Below, in pieces: positions 29,063 through 37,981 of a stretch of DNA of 46,873 nt. Where the stretch lies: positions 1-46,873 of the forward strand of contig JAIBAD010000010.1 of NCBI GenBank assembly GCA_019695395.1. The letters are read 5' to 3'. The notes under the pieces are model-generated. The model had not been told where the DNA came from, did no database searches, and worked only from the letters and a program-made list of their open reading frames with translations. Position 1 is the first letter of the stretch; the number at the start of each line of letters is the position of its first letter. Both the position numbers and the translations under genes were made by a program. The stretch is from Alphaproteobacteria bacterium. GTDB taxonomy: Bacteria; Pseudomonadota; Alphaproteobacteria; JAEUKQ01; JAIBAD01.

Positions 29063-29992
29063 TTAAAACATATCTTGTGGTGTAAAATGTAACTCCAAAG
29101 CTTTCATATCATTATAGCGTCCAGGTGGAAGTTTCAAAGGGCTACTTTTCAAGACAGCACGCCTGGCTCCCTCAACAAAAGATTTATAAGCTGGATAAGA
29201 TTCGAATCTTGCATCAGATTCAACCTTTACTTCAGATACTGTACCATCTGGTTGTAACCATACAAGCACAATGACCTCAAAAGTTTCAATATCTTTTGCA
29301 CCAGCATCAATAAACCAATTTGCCCTAATTTGCTGCATAATGGCATCTTTTTCACCTTGAGTAACTGGATTGCCAGAGTTTTGAGCCTCACTTTTTTCGG
29401 AAGCATCTGTAGGAGGTTGAGGGGTTGGTTGTGATTTACTATCTTTGTTTTTATCTTGACTTTGCTCACGCTTTCTTTTTTCTAAATTTTTCAAAACCGA
29501 ACTTAATTGATCAGGAACAGGTTTATCTGTTTTCTTTTGATCCTTTTTAGGCTCTATCTTTTTAACCTCTTCCTTTGGTTTTATATCCGGTTTTTTCTGA
29601 GGAACTGGAACAGGCTTAATATCTTCTTTTGGTGTTGGTTCTGGCAAACTCTCTTCTGGTTTAGCAGGTGTTGGTTCAGGCGCATTCGTCGGTGTTGTTT
29701 CCGCTGAAGGTGGAGGCGTTGTTACAGGTGAAGGTGCAGGTTTTTCAGGTTCTTCAACCGGTTTAACCACAGGTTTTTCTGGTTCAGGTGCAGAAGGTTT
29801 TTCTTCATTTTTTTTGGTTTGTGCACCTGGTTTATTAGCTTGTGTTGTAACTTTATCAATGGAATCAGTTACAACTTGAACAACCATCACTGGTTCAAGT
29901 TCCGGCAACGTATACATTGTAGGCAGACCAAAAATTAATAAAATCAGGATCACCACATGCATGATACCTGAAAAAATTAAACTTCTTGTCAT
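29063..29992 (-). CDS. tolA: Tol-Pal protein TolA, Pro/Lys-rich form
   Basis: Inner-membrane protein spanning the periplasm to pull on Pal. The 309 residues have a single N-terminal membrane helix (about 4-27), then a long Pro/Glu/Lys-rich segment (about 48-160, with many EKP, PTP and KP repeats) in place of the Ala-rich helix of enteric TolA, a short charged helical piece (VLKNLEKRKREQSQ), and a C-terminal TonB/TolA-like domain (QIRANWFIDAGAKDIETFEV and LKLPPGRYNDMKALELHFTP). Such Pro-rich TolA proteins are common in alphaproteobacteria. Synthesis probably needs EF-P. Confidence 0.93.
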   Translation of the reverse strand: MTRSLIFSGIMHVVILILLIFGLPTMYTLPELEPVMVVQVVTDSIDKVTTQANKPGAQTKKNEEKPSAPEPEKPVVKPVEEPEKPAPSPVTTPPPSAETTPTNAPEPTPAKPEESLPEPTPKEDIKPVPVPQKKPDIKPKEEVKKIEPKKDQKKTDKPVPDQLSSVLKNLEKRKREQSQDKNKDSKSQPTPQPPTDASEKSEAQNSGNPVTQGEKDAIMQQIRANWFIDAGAKDIETFEVIVLVWLQPDGTVSEVKVESDARFESYPAYKSFVEGARRAVLKSSPLKLPPGRYNDMKALELHFTPQDMF

Positions 29993-30017
29993 TATTTGGG
30001 TCTCAACTCAACTATAT

Positions 30018-30518
30018 TTAATTTTTAGGTTTAGAAGGTTGTGCCGGTGCTGATTTACTTTCTAAAGCCGGTTTATTTTTTTGTGGAGACGCTTGTTCAG
30101 GCAATTGTGAAATTAACGCTACATGCGTAAAACCAGCTAAAGTCACAGCACCCATAACCTCTACAATACGTCCATAAGCAATATCTTTATCGCCACGCAC
30201 ATATATTTTACTCTCTTTATTATTATTCGTTATAGCCTGTAATCTTGCAACCAATCCTTCTAAATTAGTTTCTGTTTCTTGAAGATAAACAACCCCATCT
30301 TTATTGATACTAATCACAAGTGGTTCATCTGCCTGACTAATGACTTGCGCTTTACTTTGGGGCAAATCAACAGGGACACCAACCGTCAATAAAGGGGCAG
30401 TCACCATAAAAATAATTAATAAAACCAACATAACATCAACTAAGGGTGTGACGTTAATATCGCTTATAGGACCACTCCCCCTTGATTTTCCTCTTTTTTT
30501 AATCAACATACCTGCCAT
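30018..30518 (-). CDS. tolR: Tol-Pal proton-channel subunit TolR
   Basis: ExbD/TolR family protein, 166 residues. The membrane helix (about 26-45) contains ISDINVTPLVDVMLVLLIIF, where the proton-carrying aspartate is in LVDVML. The periplasmic domain follows (VDLPQSKAQ, IYVRGDKDIAYGRIVEVMG). The C-terminus is Pro/Lys/Ser-rich (QASPQKNKPALESK). The ATG is one base from the tolQ stop, so translation is coupled. It forms the motor with TolQ. Confidence 0.96.
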   Translation of the reverse strand: MAGMLIKKRGKSRGSGPISDINVTPLVDVMLVLLIIFMVTAPLLTVGVPVDLPQSKAQVISQADEPLVISINKDGVVYLQETETNLEGLVARLQAITNNNKESKIYVRGDKDIAYGRIVEVMGAVTLAGFTHVALISQLPEQASPQKNKPALESKSAPAQPSKPKN

Positions 30519-30519
30519 A

Positions 30520-31260
30520 TTAATGTTTTTCCTCTAATTGGCGTGATAAAATAGCCCCAAATTCACTTGAAAAAGTCTCAAGGCGATGCGCATAACGATT
30601 AATATCACTTGATAATTTATTATAAGCCAACACAGCAGGAATAGCGGCAACCAAACCAAAGGCAGTTGCAAATAAAGCTTCAGCAATACCAGGTGCAACC
30701 ACAGCTAATGTTGTATTTTTGGTCATAGCAATAGATGAAAAACTATTCATAATACCCCAAACTGTACCAAAAAGCCCAATAAAGGGGGCAGCCGATCCAA
30801 CTGAGGCTAAAAATATCATTTGTCTTTCTAAATATTCTAATTCACGGCTAATAGTAATATTCATGACCCTTTCAATACGTTCTTGCAAATTAGCGCGCAA
30901 TTGATCCGTCCCTAACAACCCTTTCGCCGCAGATCTGCGCCATTCTCTCATGGCTCCAACAAAAATTGATGACATTGGATCAGAAGGTCTTGCTCCAATA
31001 CGATCAAAAAGCTCTTCTAATGATCCACCCGACCAAAAACTTTCTTCAAATTTATTTGCTGAAGCTTTAAGCTTGCGCAATTTTGTACTTTTATCAAAAA
31101 TAATTGCCCAACTCCAAATTGAAGCCATAGCCAAAAGAATAATAACTGATTTAACAATAAAATCTGCCTGTAAAAAAAGACCTAACATTGTAATTTCTGC
31201 TGGCATAGAACCAGCCAAAGCGGCAGAATCAACAGCTGTTGTGACTGTACTTGTATCCAT
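30520..31260 (-). CDS. tolQ: Tol-Pal proton-channel subunit TolQ
   Basis: MotA/TolQ/ExbB family inner-membrane protein of 246 residues with three helices: about 32-52, 146-170 and 184-205. The conserved core is FLASVGSAAPFIGLFGTVWG (150-169) and APGIAEALFATAFGLVAAIP (188-207). With TolR it powers TolA. It lies 39 bases after ybgC and starts the tol genes proper. Confidence 0.97.
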   Translation of the reverse strand: MDTSTVTTAVDSAALAGSMPAEITMLGLFLQADFIVKSVIILLAMASIWSWAIIFDKSTKLRKLKASANKFEESFWSGGSLEELFDRIGARPSDPMSSIFVGAMREWRRSAAKGLLGTDQLRANLQERIERVMNITISRELEYLERQMIFLASVGSAAPFIGLFGTVWGIMNSFSSIAMTKNTTLAVVAPGIAEALFATAFGLVAAIPAVLAYNKLSSDINRYAHRLETFSSEFGAILSRQLEEKH

Positions 31261-31299
31261 TTTAAACTTATGACCTTCCTTTATTATAAAAAATTATGA

Positions 31300-31734
31300 T
31301 CAGTTATACCCATTAAAATTGTCTTTTTTAAGACTGTTTTTAAAGCCATCATAAAGAAATTTAGGTAAACGCGACACTTGCCCTTGTAAATTAACACAAG
31401 CTAATTTGACTTCAAGTGACGCCAAAACACTTTTATCACGTAAAATTTTTTGCTGCAAATCCAATGACGCAGCATGACATCCTAGGACCATTGTTTGAAC
31501 CATTAATAAATCATCAAATTTAGCTGGTTTGATATAATCAATTGTACATTTTTTAACAACAAACATAATTTGATACGTATCTGCAATTTCTTTGGGGCTT
31601 AAAAAAGCAGATCTTAACATTTCACTACGTGCTCGTTCAGCAAATTTAAAATAATTTGCATGATAAACAATACCACCTGCATCACTATCTTCATAATAAA
31701 CTCTAATTTTTAATTGATGCAAGACGCTATTCAT
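31300..31734 (-). CDS. ybgC: Tol-Pal-associated acyl-CoA thioesterase YbgC
   Basis: Hot-dog-fold thioesterase of 144 residues. The family motif [20 protein letters not shown] is present at 13-32, with the catalytic aspartate in DSDAGG. The rest forms the single hot-dog strand set. Typical first gene of tol operons and thought to act on acyl chains linked to phospholipid synthesis; the true substrate is debated. Its ATG overlaps the ruvB stop by four bases (ATGA), so it is coupled to the ruv genes. Confidence 0.94.
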   Translation of the reverse strand: MNSVLHQLKIRVYYEDSDAGGIVYHANYFKFAERARSEMLRSAFLSPKEIADTYQIMFVVKKCTIDYIKPAKFDDLLMVQTMVLGCHAASLDLQQKILRDKSVLASLEVKLACVNLQGQVSRLPKFLYDGFKNSLKKDNFNGYN

Positions 31735-32795
31735 GAATCACTATTATTTTCGAATGAAAGATTTTTTTGATCATCAAAAAGATTAGTTTCTATATTTTTA
31801 CTAGGTTTTGGTACACCTAAATAATTATAACCTGATAAAGTTAACATGCGCCCTCTTGGGGTACGTTGTAAAAAACCTTGTTGAATAAGATAGGGTTCAA
31901 TAACTTCTTCAAGGGTATCTTTTTGTTCAGAAAGAGCTGCTGCCAAAGTATCAATACCAACAGGCCCACCTTCATAATTAAAGGCAATACATTGCAAATA
32001 TCGCCTATCCATTAAATCAAATCCAAAAATATCAATATCTAAACTAGTTAATGCCTGATCTGCTAAAATTTTATCTATATGACCAGTTTTTGCAACTTCA
32101 GCAAAATCTCTTATACGTCGCAATAATCGTCCTGCAATACGCGCTGTTCCACGCGATCGTTTGGCAATTTCACTTGCACCTTCTTGAGTAATGTTAATTT
32201 TTAATATTTTTGCTGCTCTTTGAATAATTTTTTCTAGATCATTATCTGTATAAAATTCTAACCTTAAGGGGATACCAAAACGCTCTCTTAAAGGGGTAGA
32301 AATAAGACCAGATCTTGTTGTCGCACCCACAAGCGTAAAGGGTGGCAAATCAATTCGAACTGATCTAGCGGCAGGCCCTTCACCAATAATAAGATCTAAA
32401 TGAAAATCTTCCATAGCAGGATAAAGAATTTCCTCAACAGCAGGATTAAGTCTGTGTATTTCATCAATGAATAAAACATCGCGTGGTTGTAAATTTGTTA
32501 ATAACGCAGCTAAATCCCCCGCCTTGGTAATAATTGGCCCTGATGTTGCTCGAAACCCTACCCCCAATTCATGGGCAACTATTTGTGATAAAGTTGTTTT
32601 ACCTAAACCCGGTGGACCGAAAAAAAGCAAATGATCTAAGGCATCTTTTCTAACACGTGCAGCTTCAATAAAAACAGAAAGATTTTCTTTTAATTTTTTT
32701 TGCCCAACAAAATCATTCAAATATTGGGGACGAAGTGATTTTTCAAAAAAATCTTCTGGTTGTTGATGAGGTACTGTTAAACGAGCATCATTCAC
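31731..32795 (-). CDS. ruvB: Holliday junction branch-migration ATPase RuvB
   Basis: AAA+ motor that with RuvA drives branch migration. 354 residues: [12 protein letters not shown] (21-32), Walker [10 protein letters not shown] (60-68), Walker [12 protein letters not shown] (about 105-115), sensor GATTRSG, arginine-finger region [14 protein letters not shown], and the C-terminal winged helix ([27 protein letters not shown]). It overlaps ruvA by four bases. The last 20 residues are an AT-biased, variable tail. Confidence 0.98.
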   Translation of the reverse strand: MNDARLTVPHQQPEDFFEKSLRPQYLNDFVGQKKLKENLSVFIEAARVRKDALDHLLFFGPPGLGKTTLSQIVAHELGVGFRATSGPIITKAGDLAALLTNLQPRDVLFIDEIHRLNPAVEEILYPAMEDFHLDLIIGEGPAARSVRIDLPPFTLVGATTRSGLISTPLRERFGIPLRLEFYTDNDLEKIIQRAAKILKINITQEGASEIAKRSRGTARIAGRLLRRIRDFAEVAKTGHIDKILADQALTSLDIDIFGFDLMDRRYLQCIAFNYEGGPVGIDTLAAALSEQKDTLEEVIEPYLIQQGFLQRTPRGRMLTLSGYNYLGVPKPSKNIETNLFDDQKNLSFENNSDS

Positions 32796-33409
32796 TTTGA
32801 CAATTCCTGCAAGCCAATTCGGATTAAATTATCGAGACTAACCGACGATCCCAGGATCCGCGCAGCTTCATTAACAGCTATCGATGCTTCTTGTTTTTTA
32901 TATCCCAAATTTATCAAAGCTGATATTGCGTCTTGCTGGATGAGTGGTGATTGGTCCGCCAATAAAATAATTGGATTGTCTTTAATTTGAATATTCATTT
33001 TAGCATAATGCGATGCTTTATCTTTTAACTCTGTTAAAATACGTAAAGCTAATTTAGGTCCAATGCCACTAATTTGTGTTAAAGCATTTTTATCCTGACT
33101 TGTTATAGCTAGAATAAGTTGTGGTACAGGTAAAATACCTTGAATAGCTAAAGCTACTTTGGCACCTACCCCCTGTACAGTCATTAATATACGAAACCAT
33201 TCTTGTTCTAGCATATCAATAAACCCATAAAGATGGATATGATCTTCACGAATATGTGTTTCAATCCATAAACTAACAACACTACCTTTATTTGGTAATT
33301 GCATAAGAGTTTGGCGTGAACAAAATACTTGATATCCGACCCCTGTTACATCAAGAACAATACCTTCTTCTGTAATAAAATCAATTTGTCCTGTTAATTT
33401 AGAAATCAT
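32792..33409 (-). CDS. ruvA: Holliday junction DNA helicase subunit RuvA
   Basis: Forms the tetramer that holds four-way junctions flat for RuvB. The 205 residues start [20 protein letters not shown] (2-21), an OB-fold, followed by two helix-hairpin-helix motifs ([15 protein letters not shown] and [19 protein letters not shown]), and the C-terminal RuvB-binding helices ([20 protein letters not shown]). It sits between ruvC and ruvB. Confidence 0.97.
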   Translation of the reverse strand: MISKLTGQIDFITEEGIVLDVTGVGYQVFCSRQTLMQLPNKGSVVSLWIETHIREDHIHLYGFIDMLEQEWFRILMTVQGVGAKVALAIQGILPVPQLILAITSQDKNALTQISGIGPKLALRILTELKDKASHYAKMNIQIKDNPIILLADQSPLIQQDAISALINLGYKKQEASIAVNEAARILGSSVSLDNLIRIGLQELSK

Positions 33410-33422
33410 AATTTACCTTTAA

Positions 33423-33914
33423 TCAAGATACTTTCCATAATCTGGTTGTAGATAAATGGTGGGCATGACATATAGCAATTGCCAACGCATCTGCACTATC
33501 TGAATTTTTAATTGTACAGCCTGGTAATAATCTACGTACCATCATCTGAACTTGATCTTTGCTTGCATGTCCAGTGCCAACAACAGATTTTTTAACAAGA
33601 TTAGCAGAATATTCAGCAACTTTTAAACCAGCTAATGCTGGTGATAAAAGCACAACACCTCTAGCCAAACCTAATTTCAACGTAGAGCTTGGATTTTTAT
33701 TAACAAATGTTTCTTCAACAGCTGCGCTATCTGGATTATATTGTTCAATCACAGATGATAATCCTTTGTAAAGTTGTACCAATCTTTCAGATGAACTGTC
33801 TTCGGCATCAGACACAACAATACCATCTGCAATATAGCGAAGCGATGATCCTTGCGAATATACAATTCCCCATCCCGTGCAACGTAACCCTGGATCAAGA
33901 CCTAAAAGCTTCAT
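33423..33914 (-). CDS. ruvC: Holliday junction resolvase RuvC
   Basis: Endonuclease that cuts Holliday junctions. The 163 residues begin MKLLGLDPGLRCTGWG with Asp7 of the RNase H-like site; further acidic residues are in AVEETFVNKNPSST and near the end in SDSADALAIAICHAH. It lies 13 bases before ruvA and 34 bases after yebC, matching the usual yebC-ruvCAB order. Confidence 0.97.
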   Translation of the reverse strand: MKLLGLDPGLRCTGWGIVYSQGSSLRYIADGIVVSDAEDSSSERLVQLYKGLSSVIEQYNPDSAAVEETFVNKNPSSTLKLGLARGVVLLSPALAGLKVAEYSANLVKKSVVGTGHASKDQVQMMVRRLLPGCTIKNSDSADALAIAICHAHHLSTTRLWKVS

Positions 33915-33948
33915 AGCTTTAAATACTGTAATTGGAATATAGACATAA

Positions 33949-34698
33949 TTAAACTGTTAGTTTATTCAATATATCATCTTCTATATCGAAATTTGCCGTT
34001 ATATTTTGGACATCATCATTATCTTCTAAAGTTTCAATTAACTTCAATAATTGTGCAGCGTTATCTTCATTCACCTTGATAAGATTATGGGGAATCCAAA
34101 CTAATTTAGCCTGACGTGGAGTTCCAAATTTTTTTTCTAATATCTCTCTTATTTTAGATATATCTTCCTGGGTACATGTAATTCGATATTCTTCTTCATC
34201 ATCTTCAACATTTTCTGCACCCGCTTCTAAAGAAGCATCAAAAATCGTTTCTAAGTCAACATTAGTTTTTGGAAAAGTAAGCAATCCTTTTTTTTGGAAA
34301 AGAAAACTTACACTATTTGTTTCACCTAAATTACCCCCATGTTTGGTAAAGGCGGTTCTAACCTCTGACGCTGTACGATTACGGTTATCGGTTAAAGCCT
34401 CAACAATTACAGCAACCCCTCCCGGACCATAACCTTCATAACGTATTTCTTCATAGTTAACATCATCACTATTTCCTGAGCCACGTTTAATTGCCCTTTC
34501 TATTGTGTCTCTAGGCATATTTGCTGTGCGTGCATCTTGGATAGCTGAACGTAATCTTGGATTTAAATTGGGATCAGCCAAACCTTGCCTGGCAGCTGTT
34601 GTCAATTCTCGGATGATCTTCGTAAAAAGTTTTGAGCGTTTTGCATCCTGTGCCCCTTTACGATACATAATATTTTTAAACTGCGAATGACCAGCCAT
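33949..34698 (-). CDS. yebC: YebC/PmpR-family protein
   Basis: Three-domain protein with roles in transcriptional regulation and, in recent work on the family, relief of ribosome stalling at proline stretches. The frame opens at 34716, but the ATG at 34698 gives the near-universal start MAGHSQFKNI, with AAGG eight bases upstream, so I start there (249 residues). Conserved blocks are AKRSKLFTKIIRELTTAAR, GPGGVAVIVEALTDNRNRT and GGNLGETNSVSFLFQKKG. An 8-base inverted repeat (34724-34744) lies just upstream. Confidence 0.95.
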   Translation of the reverse strand: MAGHSQFKNIMYRKGAQDAKRSKLFTKIIRELTTAARQGLADPNLNPRLRSAIQDARTANMPRDTIERAIKRGSGNSDDVNYEEIRYEGYGPGGVAVIVEALTDNRNRTASEVRTAFTKHGGNLGETNSVSFLFQKKGLLTFPKTNVDLETIFDASLEAGAENVEDDEEEYRITCTQEDISKIREILEKKFGTPRQAKLVWIPHNLIKVNEDNAAQLLKLIETLEDNDDVQNITANFDIEDDILNKLTV

Positions 34699-34876
34699 TT
34701 TACCAACCTTTTTCATTAAAAATAAAATGAAAACTATTCATTTTTATTTAACATTCAAAAATGTAACAAAATATCTATTTTTATAAAGTTTCGTTCTAAA
34801 ACCGAAAATATTATGTTAATTTGCCAGTTTTTTTATCATTTGACAATAAAGAGTTATAGTAAATTAAGGAATAGAA

Positions 34877-35701
34877 TTAGGTTTTATCTAAATCAGGACA
34901 AATTTGATCCAAAATTCCATTTAAACGGACAGGTTTTATAGAAAGAGCAAGACCTGTTTTATCATCAATATCTACACAAACGCCACATAATGTTGCAGGA
35001 CCTTCAGCTGGTGCCATACGCTCTGTGGGTAATTTACGTACAAAACGATCAATTGGAATAGTTTTTTCCATACCAATAACAGAATTATAATCGCCACACA
35101 TACCAACATCTGTTTGATAAGCAGTTCTTTTGGGTAAGATTTGATAATCCGCAGTTGGTACATGGGTATGCGTACCCACAACAAGAGAAACACGTCCATC
35201 TAGAAAATGTCCCATAGCCATCTTCTCACTTGTTGCTTCTGCATGAAAATCTACGATAATAGCCTGGACAGTTGTACCTAAAATATGTCCTTGAATGGCT
35301 TGTTCTATAGCAGCGAAAGGATCATCCAATGACTCCATAAAAAGTCGCCCCATAACATTGATAATTAATATTTTACCTCCTTTGGATGTCTGAAAAATAT
35401 TAAAACCACGTCCCGGTGTTTTTGATGGAAAATTTAAAGGTCTTAATAATCGTGGATCTCTTTCAATAAATTTTATTGTTTCTTTTTGATCCCATATATG
35501 ATTACCAGTTGTAATAGCCTGAACACCAGACCTATAAAATTCTTGGCATATTTTTTCTGTTATGCCAAACCCACTTGCAGCATTTTCACCATTTACAATA
35601 ACAAAATCTAAATACAATTTTTCAGATAAAATTGGGATGTAATGTGTAATAACCTCACGGCCAGAACGGCCCACAACATCACCACAAAATAATATACGCA
35701 T
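34877..35701 (-). CDS. TIGR00282/YmdB-family metallophosphoesterase
   Basis: A 274-residue metal-dependent phosphodiesterase. Metal ligands are seen in ILFCGDVVGRSGRE (3-16), VNGENAASGFG (37-47), TTGNHIWDQKE, VDFHAEATSEKMAMG and VGTHTHVPTAD. Bacillus YmdB hydrolyses 2',3'-cyclic nucleotides and affects sporulation and biofilm; the role in alphaproteobacteria is not known. It lies 8 bases after the cyclo-ligase gene. A spacer of about 180 bases separates it from yebC. Confidence 0.92.
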   Translation of the reverse strand: MRILFCGDVVGRSGREVITHYIPILSEKLYLDFVIVNGENAASGFGITEKICQEFYRSGVQAITTGNHIWDQKETIKFIERDPRLLRPLNFPSKTPGRGFNIFQTSKGGKILIINVMGRLFMESLDDPFAAIEQAIQGHILGTTVQAIIVDFHAEATSEKMAMGHFLDGRVSLVVGTHTHVPTADYQILPKRTAYQTDVGMCGDYNSVIGMEKTIPIDRFVRKLPTERMAPAEGPATLCGVCVDIDDKTGLALSIKPVRLNGILDQICPDLDKT

Positions 35702-35709
35702 TATATATC

Positions 35710-36306
35710 CTATTTAATTTTATTAATTTTTTCATCTGTAATAATCCAGTTTAAAGGTTCATCATGTCCTTGATGTGGAATAATTTCACTATATTGGCAA
35801 GAGAAAGCCAAACCCACAGTTTGAATATTTTTAATATGCTTTAATGACGCTAAAGTCCGATCATAAAACCCTTTACCATACCCAAGCCTATACCCATTTT
35901 TATCAAAAGCTAGCATGGGTACAATAAGAAAATCAGGATCATAAAATGACGACATATGCACAGGTACATTAATGCCAAACTTTCCTTTATCCATGACCAT
36001 ATCTGGTTCCCATAAACAAAAGCGTAAAGATTGATTATGTTCTTCGACAATAGGTATAACTATTTTACATTTTTCTTTATATAACTGTTGAAGTAATGGA
36101 ATACAATCGACCTCACCCAAAATTGGCATATAACCCGCAATAATTAAATGGGTACCGAGATTAAAAATAGAAAAAAAATTTTCTTTTATTTTATCATTTT
36201 TTTCTTGGCGCACTTCATCATTCAAAGATTGGCGTTTCTTTAAAAAATCTTGGCGCATTTTATTCTTTAATTCATCAATATTTTGATAAGAAGATGAACA
36301 GGGCAT
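35710..36306 (-). CDS. fau: 5-formyltetrahydrofolate cyclo-ligase
   Basis: ATP-dependent enzyme that converts 5-formyl-THF to 5,10-methenyl-THF. The 198 residues show MRQDFLKKRQSL, GYMPILGEVDC (about 58-68), and the substrate-ATP site GYRLGYGKGFYDRTLASLK. The gene lies just downstream of the 6S RNA (17 bases), the same order as zapA-ssrS-fau (ygfA) in E. coli, so it is probably expressed from the longer 6S transcript. Confidence 0.93.
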   Translation of the reverse strand: MPCSSSYQNIDELKNKMRQDFLKKRQSLNDEVRQEKNDKIKENFFSIFNLGTHLIIAGYMPILGEVDCIPLLQQLYKEKCKIVIPIVEEHNQSLRFCLWEPDMVMDKGKFGINVPVHMSSFYDPDFLIVPMLAFDKNGYRLGYGKGFYDRTLASLKHIKNIQTVGLAFSCQYSEIIPHQGHDEPLNWIITDEKINKIK

Positions 36307-36322
36307 TTTTAATAAAAATAAT

Positions 36323-36486
36323 AAAGGGTGAAGCCATATAGCCGATGATGTGATTTCCTCTGTGGCCTGTTAAAACAGGTGGGCACCATATATCAAGGCC
36401 ACGACCCTGACAGAGACAGTTCCCGAGAAGAAAAAGTATGGCCCCAGGGATAATAAATCTGTCGCACTACACAGCCTCTGCCCTTT
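36323..36486 (-). ncRNA. ssrS: 6S RNA
   Basis: The 189-base gap between zapA and fau is notably GC-richer than other spacers and folds as a long rod. The ends pair: AAAGGG with CCCTTT and GAGGC with GCTTC. Further in, TGGGGCCATA pairs with TATGGTGCCCA. On the 3' side a 6-base hairpin CCTGTT-TT-AACAGG (plus-strand 36366-36379) lies where 6S central-bubble hairpins occur. 6S binds the housekeeping RNA polymerase in stationary phase as a promoter mimic. Position between zapA and the cyclo-ligase is the diagnostic one. Exact ends are estimated to within about five bases. Confidence 0.88.
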
Positions 36487-36494
36487 ATTTAATT

Positions 36495-36812
36495 TTACAA
36501 GGCTTCAAGACGAAGTGCAAGCTTTTCTAGATGATGGGTTAAATGATCAATAATTTGTACAAGATGATCTAGGGCTATTTCCTGCTGTTGGGGCTTTTTA
36601 TTTAATTTTGACTGTACTTCATGTAAATCATCGGCCAAAAGTAAGCTTGCCATTAATAAAAGTTTTTCATCTTCTACTTTGTTAATATCTTGCCCTAAAC
36701 TTGTAATTTTTGCTTGAACATTTTCTGCTAACGCCAAAAGATGTTTTTCTTGTCCGGCTTCACATGCGACTTGATAATGTTTCTTATTAATTGTTAAATT
36801 CACACTAGCCAT
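36495..36812 (-). CDS. zapA: Cell division protein ZapA
   Basis: Cytosolic protein that bundles FtsZ filaments. The frame runs from a TTG at 36824, but ATG 36812 with GAGG six bases upstream gives MASVNLTINKKHYQVAC, the typical ZapA start, so I use it (105 residues). The N-terminal fold ends near GQEKHLLALAENVQ, and a long C-terminal coiled coil follows (DEKLLLMASLLLADDLHE onwards). The start codon lies inside the last codons of the DUF4164 gene, so the two are translationally coupled. Confidence 0.9.
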   Translation of the reverse strand: MASVNLTINKKHYQVACEAGQEKHLLALAENVQAKITSLGQDINKVEDEKLLLMASLLLADDLHEVQSKLNKKPQQQEIALDHLVQIIDHLTHHLEKLALRLEAL

Positions 36813-37038
36813 TCGAATCCTCAATCACTTGTTTAAGTCGATTAATAGTTGCTTCAAGACGTGGTAATATTTTTACAACTTCAGATTGAAGAGATGTATA
36901 TTTGCGCATACTTTCTTCATAATCTATTTGCCAATCATTACCAGAACTTTGCTGTTTTTGTTCACAAGATTGAACCGCATTATCCAAACGTTTAACAACC
37001 AATTCTAATCGATCTAATGATTTATTTATATCTGTCAT
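36805..37038 (-). CDS. DUF4164-like small coiled-coil protein
   Basis: A 77-residue, mostly helical, charged protein: SLDRLELVVKRLDNAVQSCE (6-25), then YEESMRKYTSLQSEVV and LPRLEATINRLKQVIED, with heptads throughout. It resembles the short coiled-coil proteins placed just upstream of zapA in alphaproteobacteria (DUF4164). A division-related role is inferred only from coupling: its stop overlaps the ZapA start by eight bases. GGACAAAA precedes the ATG. Confidence 0.75.
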   Translation of the reverse strand: MTDINKSLDRLELVVKRLDNAVQSCEQKQQSSGNDWQIDYEESMRKYTSLQSEVVKILPRLEATINRLKQVIEDSNG

Positions 37039-37068
37039 TTTTGTCCAATTAATATTTAATTTAATACT

Positions 37069-37097
37069 ATTATATAAATAAGTTGCATTAAGAACAA
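37069..37097 (-). promoter_or_regulatory. Candidate promoter for the DUF4164-zapA-6S row
   Basis: On the minus strand TTGTTC (37097-37092) and a perfect TATAAT (37074-37069) are 17 bases apart. Transcription would start near 37062, giving a leader of about 25 bases before the DUF4164 ATG at 37038. The -35 is only a half match. Confidence 0.45.
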
Positions 37098-37199
37098 CTA
37101 TTTCTAGTATATTTCATTTTCCTTATCGATTAAAGCTTTTGCGTGTTTTTTATCTTCATTGTATAGTTATGCAAATTTCTTCTTATAAGGTTTTAATCT

Positions 37200-37967
37200 T
37201 TGATTTATCCTTCTTTTAGTATTGTTGCAGCACCCACCCAAAAAGCAGAATTGGCTTTCAATCTTTTGCAAAAACGTTACAAAACTGTACCCTTAGATCA
37301 AGCAGAATTGATTGTTGCTTTAGGTGGGGATGGATTTATGCTAGAAACGCTTCATCGTTATTTTGCTCAAAAATTACCAATCTATGGAATGAATTGTGGT
37401 ACTTTAGGCTTTCTGATGAATGACTTTAATGAAATAGATCTTATCGAAAGAATTACTAAAGCTGAAACTGTTGAACTGCATCCTCTTTTAATGACCGCAA
37501 TTGATCATAATGGTCGATCAACCCACGCGTCAGCAATTAATGAGGTTTCTTTTTTAAGACAAACACGACAGGCTGCAAAATTAAAAATAACAATCGACAA
37601 TATTGTAAGATTAGAAGAACTTGTTTGTGATGGTATATTATTATCAACACCCGCAGGAAGTACCGCATATAATCTTTCTGCACACGGGCCAATTTTACCT
37701 TTAGGTTCTGGCGTCCTTGCCCTGACACCGATTAGTGCTTTCCGCCCACGAAGATGGCGTGGTGCCCTTGTCCCTCATCAAGCACAAGTAAAAATTGAAA
37801 TGCTCGAATCTCAAAAAAGACCTGTAAGTGCCGTTGCTGATTTTACCGAAGTCCGGCATGTTGTTGAGGTTCATATCCAAGAAGATAGAAATACAAAATT
37901 AAGTTTATTATTTGATCCAGAAAGAAATTTACAAGAACGCTTATTAAGTGAGCAGTTTATGTATTAA
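37200..37967 (+). CDS. nadK: NAD kinase
   Basis: Phosphorylates NAD to NADP. It starts with TTG, with AAGG nine bases upstream. The 255 residues have the diagnostic [10 protein letters not shown] (41-50), [18 protein letters not shown] and the substrate-binding block [20 protein letters not shown]. This is the shorter alphaproteobacterial form lacking the N-terminal extension. It is divergent from the DUF4164-zapA genes. Confidence 0.94.
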   Translation: MIYPSFSIVAAPTQKAELAFNLLQKRYKTVPLDQAELIVALGGDGFMLETLHRYFAQKLPIYGMNCGTLGFLMNDFNEIDLIERITKAETVELHPLLMTAIDHNGRSTHASAINEVSFLRQTRQAAKLKITIDNIVRLEELVCDGILLSTPAGSTAYNLSAHGPILPLGSGVLALTPISAFRPRRWRGALVPHQAQVKIEMLESQKRPVSAVADFTEVRHVVEVHIQEDRNTKLSLLFDPERNLQERLLSEQFMY

Positions 37968-37981
37968 TGTTTTAATAAAAA

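Noticed and set aside
29507-29707. Arg/Phe/Trp-rich reading frame on the plus strand
   Set aside because: It is the antisense shadow of the Pro/Lys/Glu-rich part of tolA.
34724-34744. AAAATGAA-aacta-TTCATTTT hairpin upstream of yebC
   Set aside because: It is all A/T but two pairs and too near the yebC start to be a terminator with a promoter after it; probably chance in AT-rich DNA.
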